Positions 53,059-61,780 of a stretch of DNA of 64,000 nt are shown here, piece by piece. Source of the stretch: Anaerolineales bacterium (lineage in GTDB: Bacteria; Chloroflexota; Anaerolineae; Anaerolineales; Villigracilaceae); assembly GCA_030583925.1 (NCBI GenBank), contig CP129482.1:2480001-2544000 (forward strand). The letters are read 5' to 3'. The stretch's first letter is position 1. Every line of letters begins with the position of its first letter. The notes under the pieces were generated by a model. The model was given only the letters and a program-made list of their open reading frames with translations, did not search any database and was not told the origin of the DNA. The translations under genes were made by a program, and so were the position numbers.

Positions 53059-54081
53059 ATGAAAATTTTTTATTCCGAAACGCATCGCAAGCACGATCCG
53101 TCGTTTGAAGTTTTTGACGGCGGCTTGCGCGTGCCGTATCTCGAAAACCCCGACCGCATGGACCGGATTCTGAACGCGCTACGCGCAACAAATTGGGCGG
53201 AGATTCACGAGCCTTCGGATTTTGGTCTCAGCCCGATCCTCGCGGTGCACGATAAAGGCTACCTTGACTTTCTCGCTTCGTGCTGGACCGAGTGGCTAGA
53301 TTCAAAACCCAAAGATTCCTCTGTCTTTTTGCCTGCCACGTTCGCTCTTCGGCATCAACCACAAAAGCCGAGGTCTCTGCTCGGACGCGGCGGCTACTAT
53401 ATCATGGATTTGAGCGCGTGTATCGTGGCTGGGACATACGAAGCCGCGCTGGCTTCCGCCAATTGCGCGTTGAGCGCGGCATCGTCCGTGGTCCATCGTT
53501 CATCGGCCGCTTTCGCGTTATGCCGCCCACCGGGACATCACGCCGGCAAAGATTATGCCGGCGGATATTGTTTCATCAACAACGCGGCAGTTGCCGCGCA
53601 TTGGCTATCGCAACACGGGCATGTCGCGGCGCTGGATATTGACTACCATTGCGGCAACGGCACACAGGATATTTTCTACGCTCGCGATGATGTGTTGACG
53701 CTCTCCATCCACGCCGACCCAGACTTTGAATACCCAAGTTATTTCGGTCACGCAAACGAGCGCGGCAGGGGCAGAGGTTTTGGCTTTCATCATAATTTCC
53801 CCTTGCCCAAAGGCACGCATGACGATTCGTATCTCATTGTTTTGAATAAAGCGCTGGAGTTGATTCGAAATTACAAACCGAAATATCTCGTCGTCTCCGC
53901 CGGCATGGACATTTACGCGGACGATCCGCTTGGTACGATCAACATTTCAACAGAAGGAATACGCGAGATCGGCAAACGGATTGCCGCGCTCGAACTCCCA
54001 ACGGTCATCGTCATGGAAGGCGGCTACAACAACGACGCGCTCGGCAGGAACATTACAGCATTTCTTGGAGAATTCAAATGA
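53059..54081 (+). CDS. Histone deacetylase-family amidohydrolase (acetylpolyamine type)
   Basis: This 340-residue zinc enzyme has FYSETHRKHDPSFEVFDGGLRVPYLENPDR at its start, typical of acetylpolyamine amidohydrolases. The active-site HH pair is in CRPPGHHAGKDYAGGYCFINN, the zinc ligands in LDIDYHCGNGTQDIFY and SAGMDIYADDPLG, and a late Gly-rich EGGYN motif. It probably deacetylates acetylated polyamines or small amides. The stop overlaps the next gene as ATGA. Confidence 0.9.
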   Translation: MKIFYSETHRKHDPSFEVFDGGLRVPYLENPDRMDRILNALRATNWAEIHEPSDFGLSPILAVHDKGYLDFLASCWTEWLDSKPKDSSVFLPATFALRHQPQKPRSLLGRGGYYIMDLSACIVAGTYEAALASANCALSAASSVVHRSSAAFALCRPPGHHAGKDYAGGYCFINNAAVAAHWLSQHGHVAALDIDYHCGNGTQDIFYARDDVLTLSIHADPDFEYPSYFGHANERGRGRGFGFHHNFPLPKGTHDDSYLIVLNKALELIRNYKPKYLVVSAGMDIYADDPLGTINISTEGIREIGKRIAALELPTVIVMEGGYNNDALGRNITAFLGEFK

Positions 54082-54866
54082 AGACAATTTCATTTCTGTT
54101 GACGGTCGCATTTTTTCTTTCCGCTTGCAGAGCCTCGCCCGAGGAGCAGGCAACACTGACGGCGACTTCCCTCACAGCCACCGCCGCCGCATGGACGGAT
54201 ACTCCCACGCCGACATTCACTCCCACTGAAACTTTTACGCCAACAGCCACGTTCACGCCGACGATCACGTTAACTCCCACCATTACCCCTACTTCAACCA
54301 TCACCGCGACACCAACATTTTCGTTCCCGTCCGTCACGGTCAACAAACAGGCACATTGCCGGTATGGTCCGTCCGTTGCTTATCTCCACGCCGCAGACTT
54401 GTATCCGGGCGATGTCGGCACAGCCCGCAACCGCTACGTGAACAGTAACTGGCTGTATATCAAGTTCGACAAACTCAATTATTTCTGCTGGGTCGCCCCC
54501 TCTGTCGTTGATGTGGTCGGCGACGTGAAAACTCTCGCCTTCAAAGAACTCAACCTGCAATCCATCGGGAGCAACATGTACGGTCCTCCGAAAAATGTTA
54601 CCGCGACGCGCGCTGGAAACAAAGTGACCATCACCTGGGATCAAGTGAAGATGACCACCGACGACGACCGCGGCTACTTGCTGGAGCTGTTTGTCTGTCA
54701 GGATACGGTCTACTATTGGTGGACGGATTCGTACTCCGATCAGTTCACCACGTCGTACACGGTGAAAGACGAGGCGGGCTGTGCCCAACCATCCTCCGGA
54801 AAATTGTACACCGTTGAAAAGCACGGCTTCTCCGAACCGGCGATCATCCCCTGGCCCCCGCCTTAA
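54078..54866 (+). CDS. Lipoprotein with Thr-Pro linker and SH3-like domain
   Basis: This 262-residue protein has lipobox LSAC (Cys17), so it is a membrane-anchored exported lipoprotein. Residues about 36-85 are Thr/Pro repeats (TPTPTFTPTETFTPT...), a style common in Anaerolineae. A bacterial SH3-like domain follows (NKQAHCRYGPSVAYLHAADLYPGD, NSNWLYIKFDKLNYFCWV), then a fibronectin-like beta domain with two Cys. It overlaps the deacetylase gene by ATGA. The IS element is inserted 53 bp after its stop. Confidence 0.82.
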   Translation: MKTISFLLTVAFFLSACRASPEEQATLTATSLTATAAAWTDTPTPTFTPTETFTPTATFTPTITLTPTITPTSTITATPTFSFPSVTVNKQAHCRYGPSVAYLHAADLYPGDVGTARNRYVNSNWLYIKFDKLNYFCWVAPSVVDVVGDVKTLAFKELNLQSIGSNMYGPPKNVTATRAGNKVTITWDQVKMTTDDDRGYLLELFVCQDTVYYWWTDSYSDQFTTSYTVKDEAGCAQPSSGKLYTVEKHGFSEPAIIPWPPP

Positions 54867-54952
54867 ACTGGATGAAATTGAAAACGAGACACAACGCTCC
54901 GCCCGTACGGTGTTAAACTAGACCTCTTGCATAAGTGTGCCATAATAGGCAC

Positions 54953-55390
54953 ATGAACTACGAAACCATCGAACAACTAAAAGATAGTGACTTCAAGCGG
55001 CTAACAGGCGTCCAGCGTGAAACCTTCGAGCAGATGCTGGCTGTCATTGAGAAAGGGTTACGCAACTTTGGGAGACCGTCTAAACTGAGCCGAGCTGATC
55101 AGTTGTTGATGACCTTGATGTACTGGAGAGAATATCGAACGGAATTTCATATTGCACAATCCTACGGTGTTAGTGAAGCCACGGTCTGTCGCACCATCCG
55201 CAAAGTAGAGGATGCCTTAGTCCGTTCAAAAAAGTTTCGTTTACCTGGCAAGAAAGCACTCCAAGCCAGTGATACGGTGTTCGAGGTGGTGCTGGTGGAT
55301 GTCAGCGAACAGCCCGTCGAACGACCAAAAAAAGCCAAAAACGGCATTATAGCGGCAAAAAGAAGCGTCACACCCAAAAAGCGCAGGTGA
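54953..55390 (+). CDS. IS5-family transposase, first frame
   Basis: This 145-codon frame has an N-terminal helix-turn-helix region (SRADQLLMTLMYWREYRTEFHIAQSYGVSEATVCRTIRKVE) and the first catalytic Asp in VLVDVSEQPVERPKK. The heptamer A AAA AAA (55327-55333) is in the correct phase for -1 slippage; after the slip, translation continues SQKRHYSGKKKRHTQKAQV into the second frame. Without slippage it ends at 55390 with a basic tail. Confidence 0.88.
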   Translation: MNYETIEQLKDSDFKRLTGVQRETFEQMLAVIEKGLRNFGRPSKLSRADQLLMTLMYWREYRTEFHIAQSYGVSEATVCRTIRKVEDALVRSKKFRLPGKKALQASDTVFEVVLVDVSEQPVERPKKAKNGIIAAKRSVTPKKRR

Positions 55391-55770
55391 TGGCAGATCG
55401 AAAAAGTGCCCAAATCATAACCACCGCCTTTAGTTATGGAAGCAAACACGACTTCCAGTTGTTCAAAGATGACGCTTGTGAGTTCTCTGAACATCTTCGT
55501 ATTTTGGCGGATGCTGGTTATCAAGGATTGACGGAACTTCATGAGAATAGCCAGACACCCTTCAAGAAATCTAAATATCATGCTCTGACAAAGCGAGAGA
55601 AACGGAGCAATCGGAGCTTGGCTCGAAAACGAATTGTGATTGAGCATATTTTCCGAAAATTGAAAGTGTTTCGTATCTTGAGCGAGAAGTATCGTAATCG
55701 CAGGAAAAGATTCCCTGTACGCTTCAACCTCATCGCCGCAATCTACAACCTGGAACTCAACTCTTATTGA
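55387..55770 (+). CDS. IS5-family transposase, second frame
   Basis: It encodes the C-terminal catalytic part, with the second Asp in ILADAGYQGL and the Glu in VIEHIFRKLKVFRIL. It has no good start of its own; an ATG at 55387 overlaps the first frame's stop, but fusion by -1 frameshifting fits the conserved segments on both sides. All three DDE residues are intact, so the element may still be active. Confidence 0.85.
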   Translation: MMADRKSAQIITTAFSYGSKHDFQLFKDDACEFSEHLRILADAGYQGLTELHENSQTPFKKSKYHALTKREKRSNRSLARKRIVIEHIFRKLKVFRILSEKYRNRRKRFPVRFNLIAAIYNLELNSY

Positions 55771-55800
55771 CTTTTGCAAGAGGTCTACTATACAAATTCA

Positions 55801-58800
55801 ATGAAAAAGCGACTAACCTCCCTTTTCGTTAGGTTATTTTTTGCCGCCATTTTAAGCGGCTTGCTCACGAACTGCGCCAGTTTGAGCGCAGCAAACGACT
55901 CGCGTTCCGTGACCGTTGCCGTAGTGGAGGACAATTCGTTCTTGCCGGATGGGAGCGTCAATCGCCAATCCATTTACGCCGGGGTCAGTTTGGCGGCGAA
56001 TCAAATCCGCGAACACGGTGGGATGGATATCCAGATCAAGGTCTACGACGATAACGCGGATACGCAAAAAGCCCGCGAAATCGCAAACCAGATCACCCAA
56101 AGCGGCGCGGTCGCAGTGATCGGATTCTCCTCGATTGACACGCTCGAAGCGGCGGCGGAAATCTATGAGAACGCCAGTATCCCTGCATTGAACGTCTCTC
56201 CCATCACCGAACATTTCACCGAGAGTTATTACTATCATTTCAACACATCCTACACAACGGAATCTGAAGGGGCATACATCGCCAACTATTTACGAAAGGT
56301 CAACGGTTCAGAGACCGCCACGATCATCTCCACATCCGATAGTTACAGCCAGACGCTGGCGCGCAAATTCAAAAACACATTTCAGGGGCTTGGAGGCGAG
56401 GTCACCATCGAACGGGTCGTAGGAGCAGACACCGCCGAGACAATCATTTCCGATATTGTGCGAGCCAACACAGCCGCCACCGACCCGGGCGCCATCTTCA
56501 TCGCCACAGACGACGCAACCGCGGCCGACCTCGTCATCCAGATGAAACGCAAGGGGGTATCCTATCCCATTGCAGGCGGAAGCAACCTCAGCTCAGCGAC
56601 CTTCCTCGAGATCATCGAAAACCAGCCAGAAGAAATCTCGTTCCCCGGCTATTACACGGACGGCATCCTCACCACACGCGCCCTCATCTTCGACAGCGCC
56701 AATCGCTACGCAAATCAATTTCTGGACGGCTATCAAAGCAAATACCTCGGAGCGAATGCAGACCAATCCCTGCAACCGGACGATCGCGTGGTCAACGGAT
56801 ACGACGCGGCGCTTACCCTGCTCGCCGCGATGCAAAACGGAAAGGTGAACGGCTCGGCGACCCAAGCGCAGGCAGACCGCGAAAAGATCGCCCGCGCACT
56901 TGCGGGGATGAACACCCTAGGATCCAGCGCGCAGGGGGTGGTTGGTCCTGTTTACTTCGAGCCATCCCAAAACATCCAGCGCGCGCCGCGTTTCGGCATC
57001 TACCAAAACGGACAGCTCGTCTCAGCCAGCATCCAATTCGAACCGGTGGAAGCGCTGAACGATATCAAAGACCTCCCTGCCGAAATCCAACAGGCGCGCA
57101 TTTTGACCGTGAACGGCGATTATGTATACCGGTCGAATGTTGTCTATGTAGGCATGGACCTGCTGGGAATTGACAGCATTGACATCAAGACCTCCACCTA
57201 CAAGATGGATTTTTACTTGTGGTTCCGATATCGCCCGAACGAGCAAGATACAACCTATAAACCCGAAGATTTCTTCTTCACAAATGTAGAGGGCGAATTC
57301 GAACTCACGCCGCTCCGCGACGAGAGCAACAGCGATGGGACTGTCCTCAAAGTGTACCGGGTGAGCGGCGTCTTCAAAGATCAATTCCAATTCCATGATT
57401 ATCCGTTCGACTACCAAACGTTGACTGTCGAACTGCGCAACCAGAATGCCACCACATCCTTCATCCAATACGTTGTAGACCGCGTTGGGATGAGGTATCG
57501 GACCGAAGAGAAACTGCTCGAAAACTTTCGCGGGAACGGCGCGTTCGAATCGCTCGTCGGCTGGAACGCCAACGCCGCGCGCATGTCGCAAGACGCCTTC
57601 CCCACCACCTCTACGCTTGGAAGCCCGCAGAACTTCGATAGAAGCGTCGCCACGAACTTTTCGCTGATTAATCTCGAAGTAGACCTCCAACGCGACTCGC
57701 TCCAATACATCATCAAGAGTCTGCTCCCGTTGTTGATCACCTTGCTTCTGGCGTACATCACCTTCTTCCTGCCCCTCGGTCACGAAGAACGACTCACCGT
57801 CGGCTCGACCGCGTTGCTCACCACCGCCTTCTTCCATTTGACGCTCGCCTCGTCCCTGCCGGAAATTGGCTACACCGTGGCAATGGAATATCTCTTCTAC
57901 GCCGCGTACATCATGTCCACGCTCATCGTTCTGCTTGAAACATTGAGCAGCCGCCTCGAAAAAAGGATCGAAGAAACAAAAAAGAAGACGGAAAAAGCGG
58001 AACTCCAGACCCGGCGTCGCAAATTGGATCTGTTCGGACGCATCGCATACCCGGCGATTTTGATCGCCACCCTCGCGGTTGGATTCTTCATCTACAACGG
58101 GACGCTGCAACTCAATCCAAATCAAGAAGCATCGTCGAACAATTTGCTGGACGCAGTGGTTCAATCGAGTTCGGTTGGCTCGGCGGTGAGAACGTCCACG
58201 CCGACCTCAGCCTCCGCCAGCGGAGAGATCGTTCTGTCCCTCAGCACATGGCGACCGGAAGATACCGAGGAGATTCAATCCCTGCTCGATGAATTCGAGG
58301 CGTACGCGCTCGCCACCACCGGGAAACGCATCACCGTCAATTACAGACCTGTGATGAGCGTGAATTACGATTCGATCATGGAATCGGAACTTTCGCGCGG
58401 CGAAGGCGCCGACCTGCTCTACGTGCGTCCGTTTTCAGTGGAAGGCAACATGGTGCGGTACTTAACGCCGCTAGACGACCTTTTGCCTCTGCGAGAAAAT
58501 TTCGACGAAACAAAGTTGATCCCGTGGACGAACAACGCGTTCGATCTAACTTATGCCGTTCCATTTGTGGGCGTTGTGCAGGGCGTGTACTACAACAAAG
58601 ATATCTTCGATAAATATTTTCTCAAGGCGCCGGAAAACTGGGAGGAATTCAAACTAACACTGACCGCCCTCAAATTTGCGGACGAGAATCTGATCCCGAT
58701 CGCCAACGCGCTCAATCAGAGCGAAGACAGCGAAATGTTCATGAGCATCGCGGCAAACTTCCTCGGCGGACCCGAAGGGCGCGAGCGATTTATGCAGACC

Positions 58801-59433
58801 GATGGGACCAGCCTATGTTACAACGATAGCCGCGTCGTCCGCATCTTTCAGGCAATCGAAGACCTGAAACCCTACCTGCCGGAGAATGCCGCGACCATCA
58901 ACTCGCAGACCAGCAAGGAATTATTCCTGCAAGGGAAAGCCGCCATGCTTTTCGGCGGCTCATGGGATTTGCAGACCATCTCAAACAAAGCCAATTTCAA
59001 TTGGGACGTTTTTGCCGTGCCGGCGCCGTTCTTAAGTAAAACATACATCATCTTCCAACCGGATATCGGCATCGGCATCAACCGCGCTACGCAACATCCC
59101 GAAGAAGCAAAATTATTCCTCGAATGGTTGATGAGTCCGGAAGCCATTAACCTGCTCGCGCAGAAACTGCCCGGCTTCTATCCGTTGCGGCTCGTCCAGA
59201 TCACGCCCGGCGCAGACCCGAACGACACGAAGTTCCTCAACCTCGTCTACGATTACCCAAGCGATATTCGCTGGATGTATACCGAGATTTCAAGCAAGTC
59301 GCCCGGCGCGCTCGATATCATCCGTCGCGACTTATACGAAATGATGACCACCGACCTTACGCCGCGAGAGGCGGCAAACCGCCTGCAAGCCGGGCTGGGC
59401 GAATGGTATGAACCCGCGCAAAATTGCAGATAA
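55801..59433 (+). CDS. Pentameric ligand-gated ion channel fused to two solute-binding domains
   Basis: This is a 1210-residue single frame. A signal peptide with lipobox LTNC (Cys25) comes first. Residues about 35-425 are a type 1 periplasmic binding domain of the LivJ family (GVSLAANQIREHGG, VAVIGFSSIDTLEAA, NVSPITEHF). Residues about 430-635 are a pentameric-channel ectodomain, with the Pro-loop motif FHDYPFD (531-537) and no Cys pair. Four membrane helices lie at about 636-659, 664-686 (RLTVGSTALLTTAFFHLTLASSLP, the pore-lining M2 position), 693-715 and 746-767; the M3-M4 loop is charged. Residues about 809-1205 are a family-1 solute-binding domain (LSTWRPEDTEEIQ, GVVQGVYYNKDIFDK, GGSWDL, FLEWLMSPEA). 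Both binding domains are extracellular in the predicted topology. An IS lies 14 bp upstream. Confidence 0.9.
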   Translation: MKKRLTSLFVRLFFAAILSGLLTNCASLSAANDSRSVTVAVVEDNSFLPDGSVNRQSIYAGVSLAANQIREHGGMDIQIKVYDDNADTQKAREIANQITQSGAVAVIGFSSIDTLEAAAEIYENASIPALNVSPITEHFTESYYYHFNTSYTTESEGAYIANYLRKVNGSETATIISTSDSYSQTLARKFKNTFQGLGGEVTIERVVGADTAETIISDIVRANTAATDPGAIFIATDDATAADLVIQMKRKGVSYPIAGGSNLSSATFLEIIENQPEEISFPGYYTDGILTTRALIFDSANRYANQFLDGYQSKYLGANADQSLQPDDRVVNGYDAALTLLAAMQNGKVNGSATQAQADREKIARALAGMNTLGSSAQGVVGPVYFEPSQNIQRAPRFGIYQNGQLVSASIQFEPVEALNDIKDLPAEIQQARILTVNGDYVYRSNVVYVGMDLLGIDSIDIKTSTYKMDFYLWFRYRPNEQDTTYKPEDFFFTNVEGEFELTPLRDESNSDGTVLKVYRVSGVFKDQFQFHDYPFDYQTLTVELRNQNATTSFIQYVVDRVGMRYRTEEKLLENFRGNGAFESLVGWNANAARMSQDAFPTTSTLGSPQNFDRSVATNFSLINLEVDLQRDSLQYIIKSLLPLLITLLLAYITFFLPLGHEERLTVGSTALLTTAFFHLTLASSLPEIGYTVAMEYLFYAAYIMSTLIVLLETLSSRLEKRIEETKKKTEKAELQTRRRKLDLFGRIAYPAILIATLAVGFFIYNGTLQLNPNQEASSNNLLDAVVQSSSVGSAVRTSTPTSASASGEIVLSLSTWRPEDTEEIQSLLDEFEAYALATTGKRITVNYRPVMSVNYDSIMESELSRGEGADLLYVRPFSVEGNMVRYLTPLDDLLPLRENFDETKLIPWTNNAFDLTYAVPFVGVVQGVYYNKDIFDKYFLKAPENWEEFKLTLTALKFADENLIPIANALNQSEDSEMFMSIAANFLGGPEGRERFMQTDGTSLCYNDSRVVRIFQAIEDLKPYLPENAATINSQTSKELFLQGKAAMLFGGSWDLQTISNKANFNWDVFAVPAPFLSKTYIIFQPDIGIGINRATQHPEEAKLFLEWLMSPEAINLLAQKLPGFYPLRLVQITPGADPNDTKFLNLVYDYPSDIRWMYTEISSKSPGALDIIRRDLYEMMTTDLTPREAANRLQAGLGEWYEPAQNCR

Positions 59434-59445
59434 CGAGGAGAGATT

Positions 59446-60054
59446 ATGACAGTGGAATCCACACCCCCCAATCCATCCGCCAAACGATGGGAATTCATCT
59501 GGAATCTCACGTTGGGATTTCTCGTCTCCGCGTTGAGTGTGCTCACCGCCGCCTCGAACTATATGGCGTTTCAGGCGGATAATAAATCATCCAACTTGGA
59601 ATCAGATGGCGACCGTCTGTTGGCAGATTCCAATGCCGGGTACATCCAGGCAAATCAATCCATCATCCTCGATTACACGATGTTCGACGGGGAATATCTT
59701 CAGCGCGGCGTAGACGATTTTGCCGCCGATTATTACAAAGGCAACTTCTCAGCTTCACTGCAGGCAAGCGTTGATCGAGGTTCCGCCTTCGACGACCAAT
59801 ACTATACCGAAATGTATTCGACCGCCGATCAATCGTTCTCAGATGCGTTCGCCAAACTCGACGAGGCAAATGCGGAAACGGAGCGCGAGTCTGGTTTTCA
59901 ACTGGCGATGCTGATCGCTTCGGTCGGGTTGGCGTTTGCAGCGTACGCGTCGCTGTTGAGCAGCGCCCGAATTATGCGAGCGCTCTTCACGCTGGTCGCG
60001 TTTGCTATGCTTGGCGTCAGCGCGTTGCAATTCATCGGCATGTTCTTCTCCTGA
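59446..60054 (+). CDS. Small membrane protein, probable partner of the channel
   Basis: This 202-residue protein has one helix at about 17-38, an extracytoplasmic helical region (about 40-145) with many Asp/Ser/Tyr residues, then helices at about 150-170 and 175-200. The layout resembles DUF4337-like proteins, but this assignment is weak. It begins 12 bp after the channel gene with GGAGAG as ribosome-binding site. Tight spacing suggests an auxiliary subunit or scaffold of the channel (inference). Confidence 0.75.
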   Translation: MTVESTPPNPSAKRWEFIWNLTLGFLVSALSVLTAASNYMAFQADNKSSNLESDGDRLLADSNAGYIQANQSIILDYTMFDGEYLQRGVDDFAADYYKGNFSASLQASVDRGSAFDDQYYTEMYSTADQSFSDAFAKLDEANAETERESGFQLAMLIASVGLAFAAYASLLSSARIMRALFTLVAFAMLGVSALQFIGMFFS

Positions 60055-60062
60055 ACGGATTC

Positions 60063-61706
60063 ATGCGGCGCATCGTTTCGATTGCAATCCTGTTGACCGC
60101 GCTTGCCTCATGTAATCCGAGCAAAGAGTCGTTCAACCCAATCACGCCGACGGCGACTACGACATCCCATCCTCCCACGCAGACGACGACCGCCTCCCCA
60201 ACCTTCACTGCGACGCCGCAACCGCATCGTTCGACCATTCAACTTGGTCCTAACCAGACAGATTTTCCTCAGGGAATCAACCCCCTCACGGGATTGGAAG
60301 TCCACGACCCGTCACTGCTTGAATTGCCCGCTGTGCTCGTCTCGATCAGCAACATGCCAGTGACCGCGCGCCCGCAGGCGGGGCCCGCGTTCGCTCCATG
60401 GATCTTCGAGTTCTACATCGGTGAAGGCTCCACGCGTTTCATGGGCGTTTTCTACGGCGACAATTTGCGCGAGATTCCAAACGTCACTGGCGGATGCGAA
60501 GTGCGCGAAGAAATTTTGCATCCAACAAATACTTGGATCGGCAACCGTATCTGGCTCGACGAAAACGCGGACGGCGTGCATGAAAGTTGGGAAGCGGGAG
60601 TCGGCGGTGTATGCGTCCGTCTGTTGGATGCGACCAGCCGAAACGTCCTGAGTGAAACGACGACGGATTCGAATGGCTATTTTGCGTTCGATAATCCGCA
60701 CGTCGATTCGATCATCCAAATTGTCAAACCTGAGTCGTATCAATTCACGTTGCAAAATGTCGGCGATGAGGATTCCGATTCGGACGCGGACGCGGGGGGC
60801 GAGATAAAAGTTCCCACTGGCGAATCAACTGTCCCGTATTTTGACGCGGGGTTCGTCCTCCACGAAGCGCCGACGATGACTCCAAGTCCAGTGGTGACGG
60901 GGACTCCGTCGAATTGGTTTTTTCCATTCGAGCCATACATCGGACCCGTGCGCTCGGGGCGATTGACTTACAATCAAATTGGCGGGATGTTTCCGAATAG
61001 TTGTCTTGTGTACGCGAGCGCGGCGTACGACATCGGTGAGCAACTCGACGCGTGCGAAATTGTTTACGGCGTGGATAAGACGACGCCCAACAGCGCGCTG
61101 TTGACGCGCACGCGTTTGCGTGAACTTGCGCGTGAAGCGTTGAACCCGCGTCAACCCGTCAATTATTCGGGCAATGTTTTTTCCGAATCGATTCCTGCGG
61201 ATGGGCGCGCGGCAAATGTGATCAAAGTTTTCTATAATTCATTCACGCAATCGGGCTGGCAATACGATCCCATTTCGCAAAGTTATTTACGATGGACAGA
61301 CCAAGCCGACCAAACTGGAAATTTATTTCCCGCGACCGATCGGTTGACGGGGCGACAAATGGCTTTTGAAAATGTGATCGTGCTGTTTGCCGAACATTCA
61401 CGCTATCGTCACAATCAATTGGAAATTTTGTTGGGACCTGGACAAAAAGGACTCGCCTATCTTTTCCGTGATGGGCAGGCGTTTCGAATTCAATGGTCAA
61501 CACTGAACCGCGAGTGGGAAAAGACGACTGGCTTGCTCCGCCCAATTTATTTTGTCGACTCATTCAACAACCCCATCCCCCTCCGCCCAGGCAGAACGTG
61601 GATTCACCTCGTCACGCCGTTTTCGGGTGTGAGTGAAACGAACCTCGGCGAGTGGCTGGTGAAATTTGTCCAGCCGCTCGATCCGTTGGATACGCCAAGC
61701 CCTTGA
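60063..61706 (+). CDS. DUF3048 lipoprotein interrupted by a SdrD-B-like domain
   Basis: This 547-residue protein has lipobox LASC (Cys17), then a Thr/Pro linker. The YerB-like DUF3048 domain begins NPLTGLEVHDPSLLELPAVLVSISNMPVTARPQAG (about 75-150). At about 155-263 it is interrupted by a SdrD B-type Ig domain (GNRIWLDENADGVHESWEAGVGGVCVRLLD, DSNGYFAFDN). It resumes after a linker (IGPVRSGRLTYNQIGGMFPNSCLVYA, PADGRAANVIKVFYN, RDGQAFRIQWS). It probably acts at the outer face of the membrane. It follows the small membrane gene by 8 bp and completes the channel operon. Confidence 0.85.
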   Translation: MRRIVSIAILLTALASCNPSKESFNPITPTATTTSHPPTQTTTASPTFTATPQPHRSTIQLGPNQTDFPQGINPLTGLEVHDPSLLELPAVLVSISNMPVTARPQAGPAFAPWIFEFYIGEGSTRFMGVFYGDNLREIPNVTGGCEVREEILHPTNTWIGNRIWLDENADGVHESWEAGVGGVCVRLLDATSRNVLSETTTDSNGYFAFDNPHVDSIIQIVKPESYQFTLQNVGDEDSDSDADAGGEIKVPTGESTVPYFDAGFVLHEAPTMTPSPVVTGTPSNWFFPFEPYIGPVRSGRLTYNQIGGMFPNSCLVYASAAYDIGEQLDACEIVYGVDKTTPNSALLTRTRLRELAREALNPRQPVNYSGNVFSESIPADGRAANVIKVFYNSFTQSGWQYDPISQSYLRWTDQADQTGNLFPATDRLTGRQMAFENVIVLFAEHSRYRHNQLEILLGPGQKGLAYLFRDGQAFRIQWSTLNREWEKTTGLLRPIYFVDSFNNPIPLRPGRTWIHLVTPFSGVSETNLGEWLVKFVQPLDPLDTPSP

Positions 61707-61741
61707 TCTGGAGTCAGTCAGCTTGCTGGCGGAGTTGACAA

Positions 61742-61778
61742 AAGAGAATTGGATGTTGGAGACTAGAGACTGGAGACT
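61742..61778. repeat. Inverted copy of the CTCCAGTCTCTAAT repeat
   Basis: The minus strand reads CTCCAGTCTCTAGTCTCCAA then CCAATTCTCTT, matching the tract at 13272-13346. It ends two bases before the alkD start. Confidence 0.7.
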
Positions 61779-61780
61779 TT

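Larger units (their letters stand above)
54920..55786 (+). mobile_element. IS5-family insertion sequence (ISL2/IS1031-like), apparently complete
   Basis: The element is 867 bp. Left end AGACCTCTTGCATAAG matches the inverse of the right end CTTTTGCAAGAGGTCT at 15 of 16 positions. ACT directly flanks both ends (54917-54919 and 55787-55789), a 3-bp target duplication of the ANT form used by ISL2-type elements. Two overlapping frames encode an intact DDE transposase through a -1 frameshift. The right end is 14 bases from the start of the channel gene. Confidence 0.9.

Noticed and set aside
55774..55800. Upstream start of the channel gene inside the IS right end
   Set aside because: The nine extra residues would come from the IS terminus; the lipoprotein signal peptide begins at 55801.
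57022..58164. Long minus-strand frame of 380 codons opposite the channel gene
   Set aside because: It is a shadow frame; its composition is low-complexity and the plus-strand frame encodes clear conserved domains.
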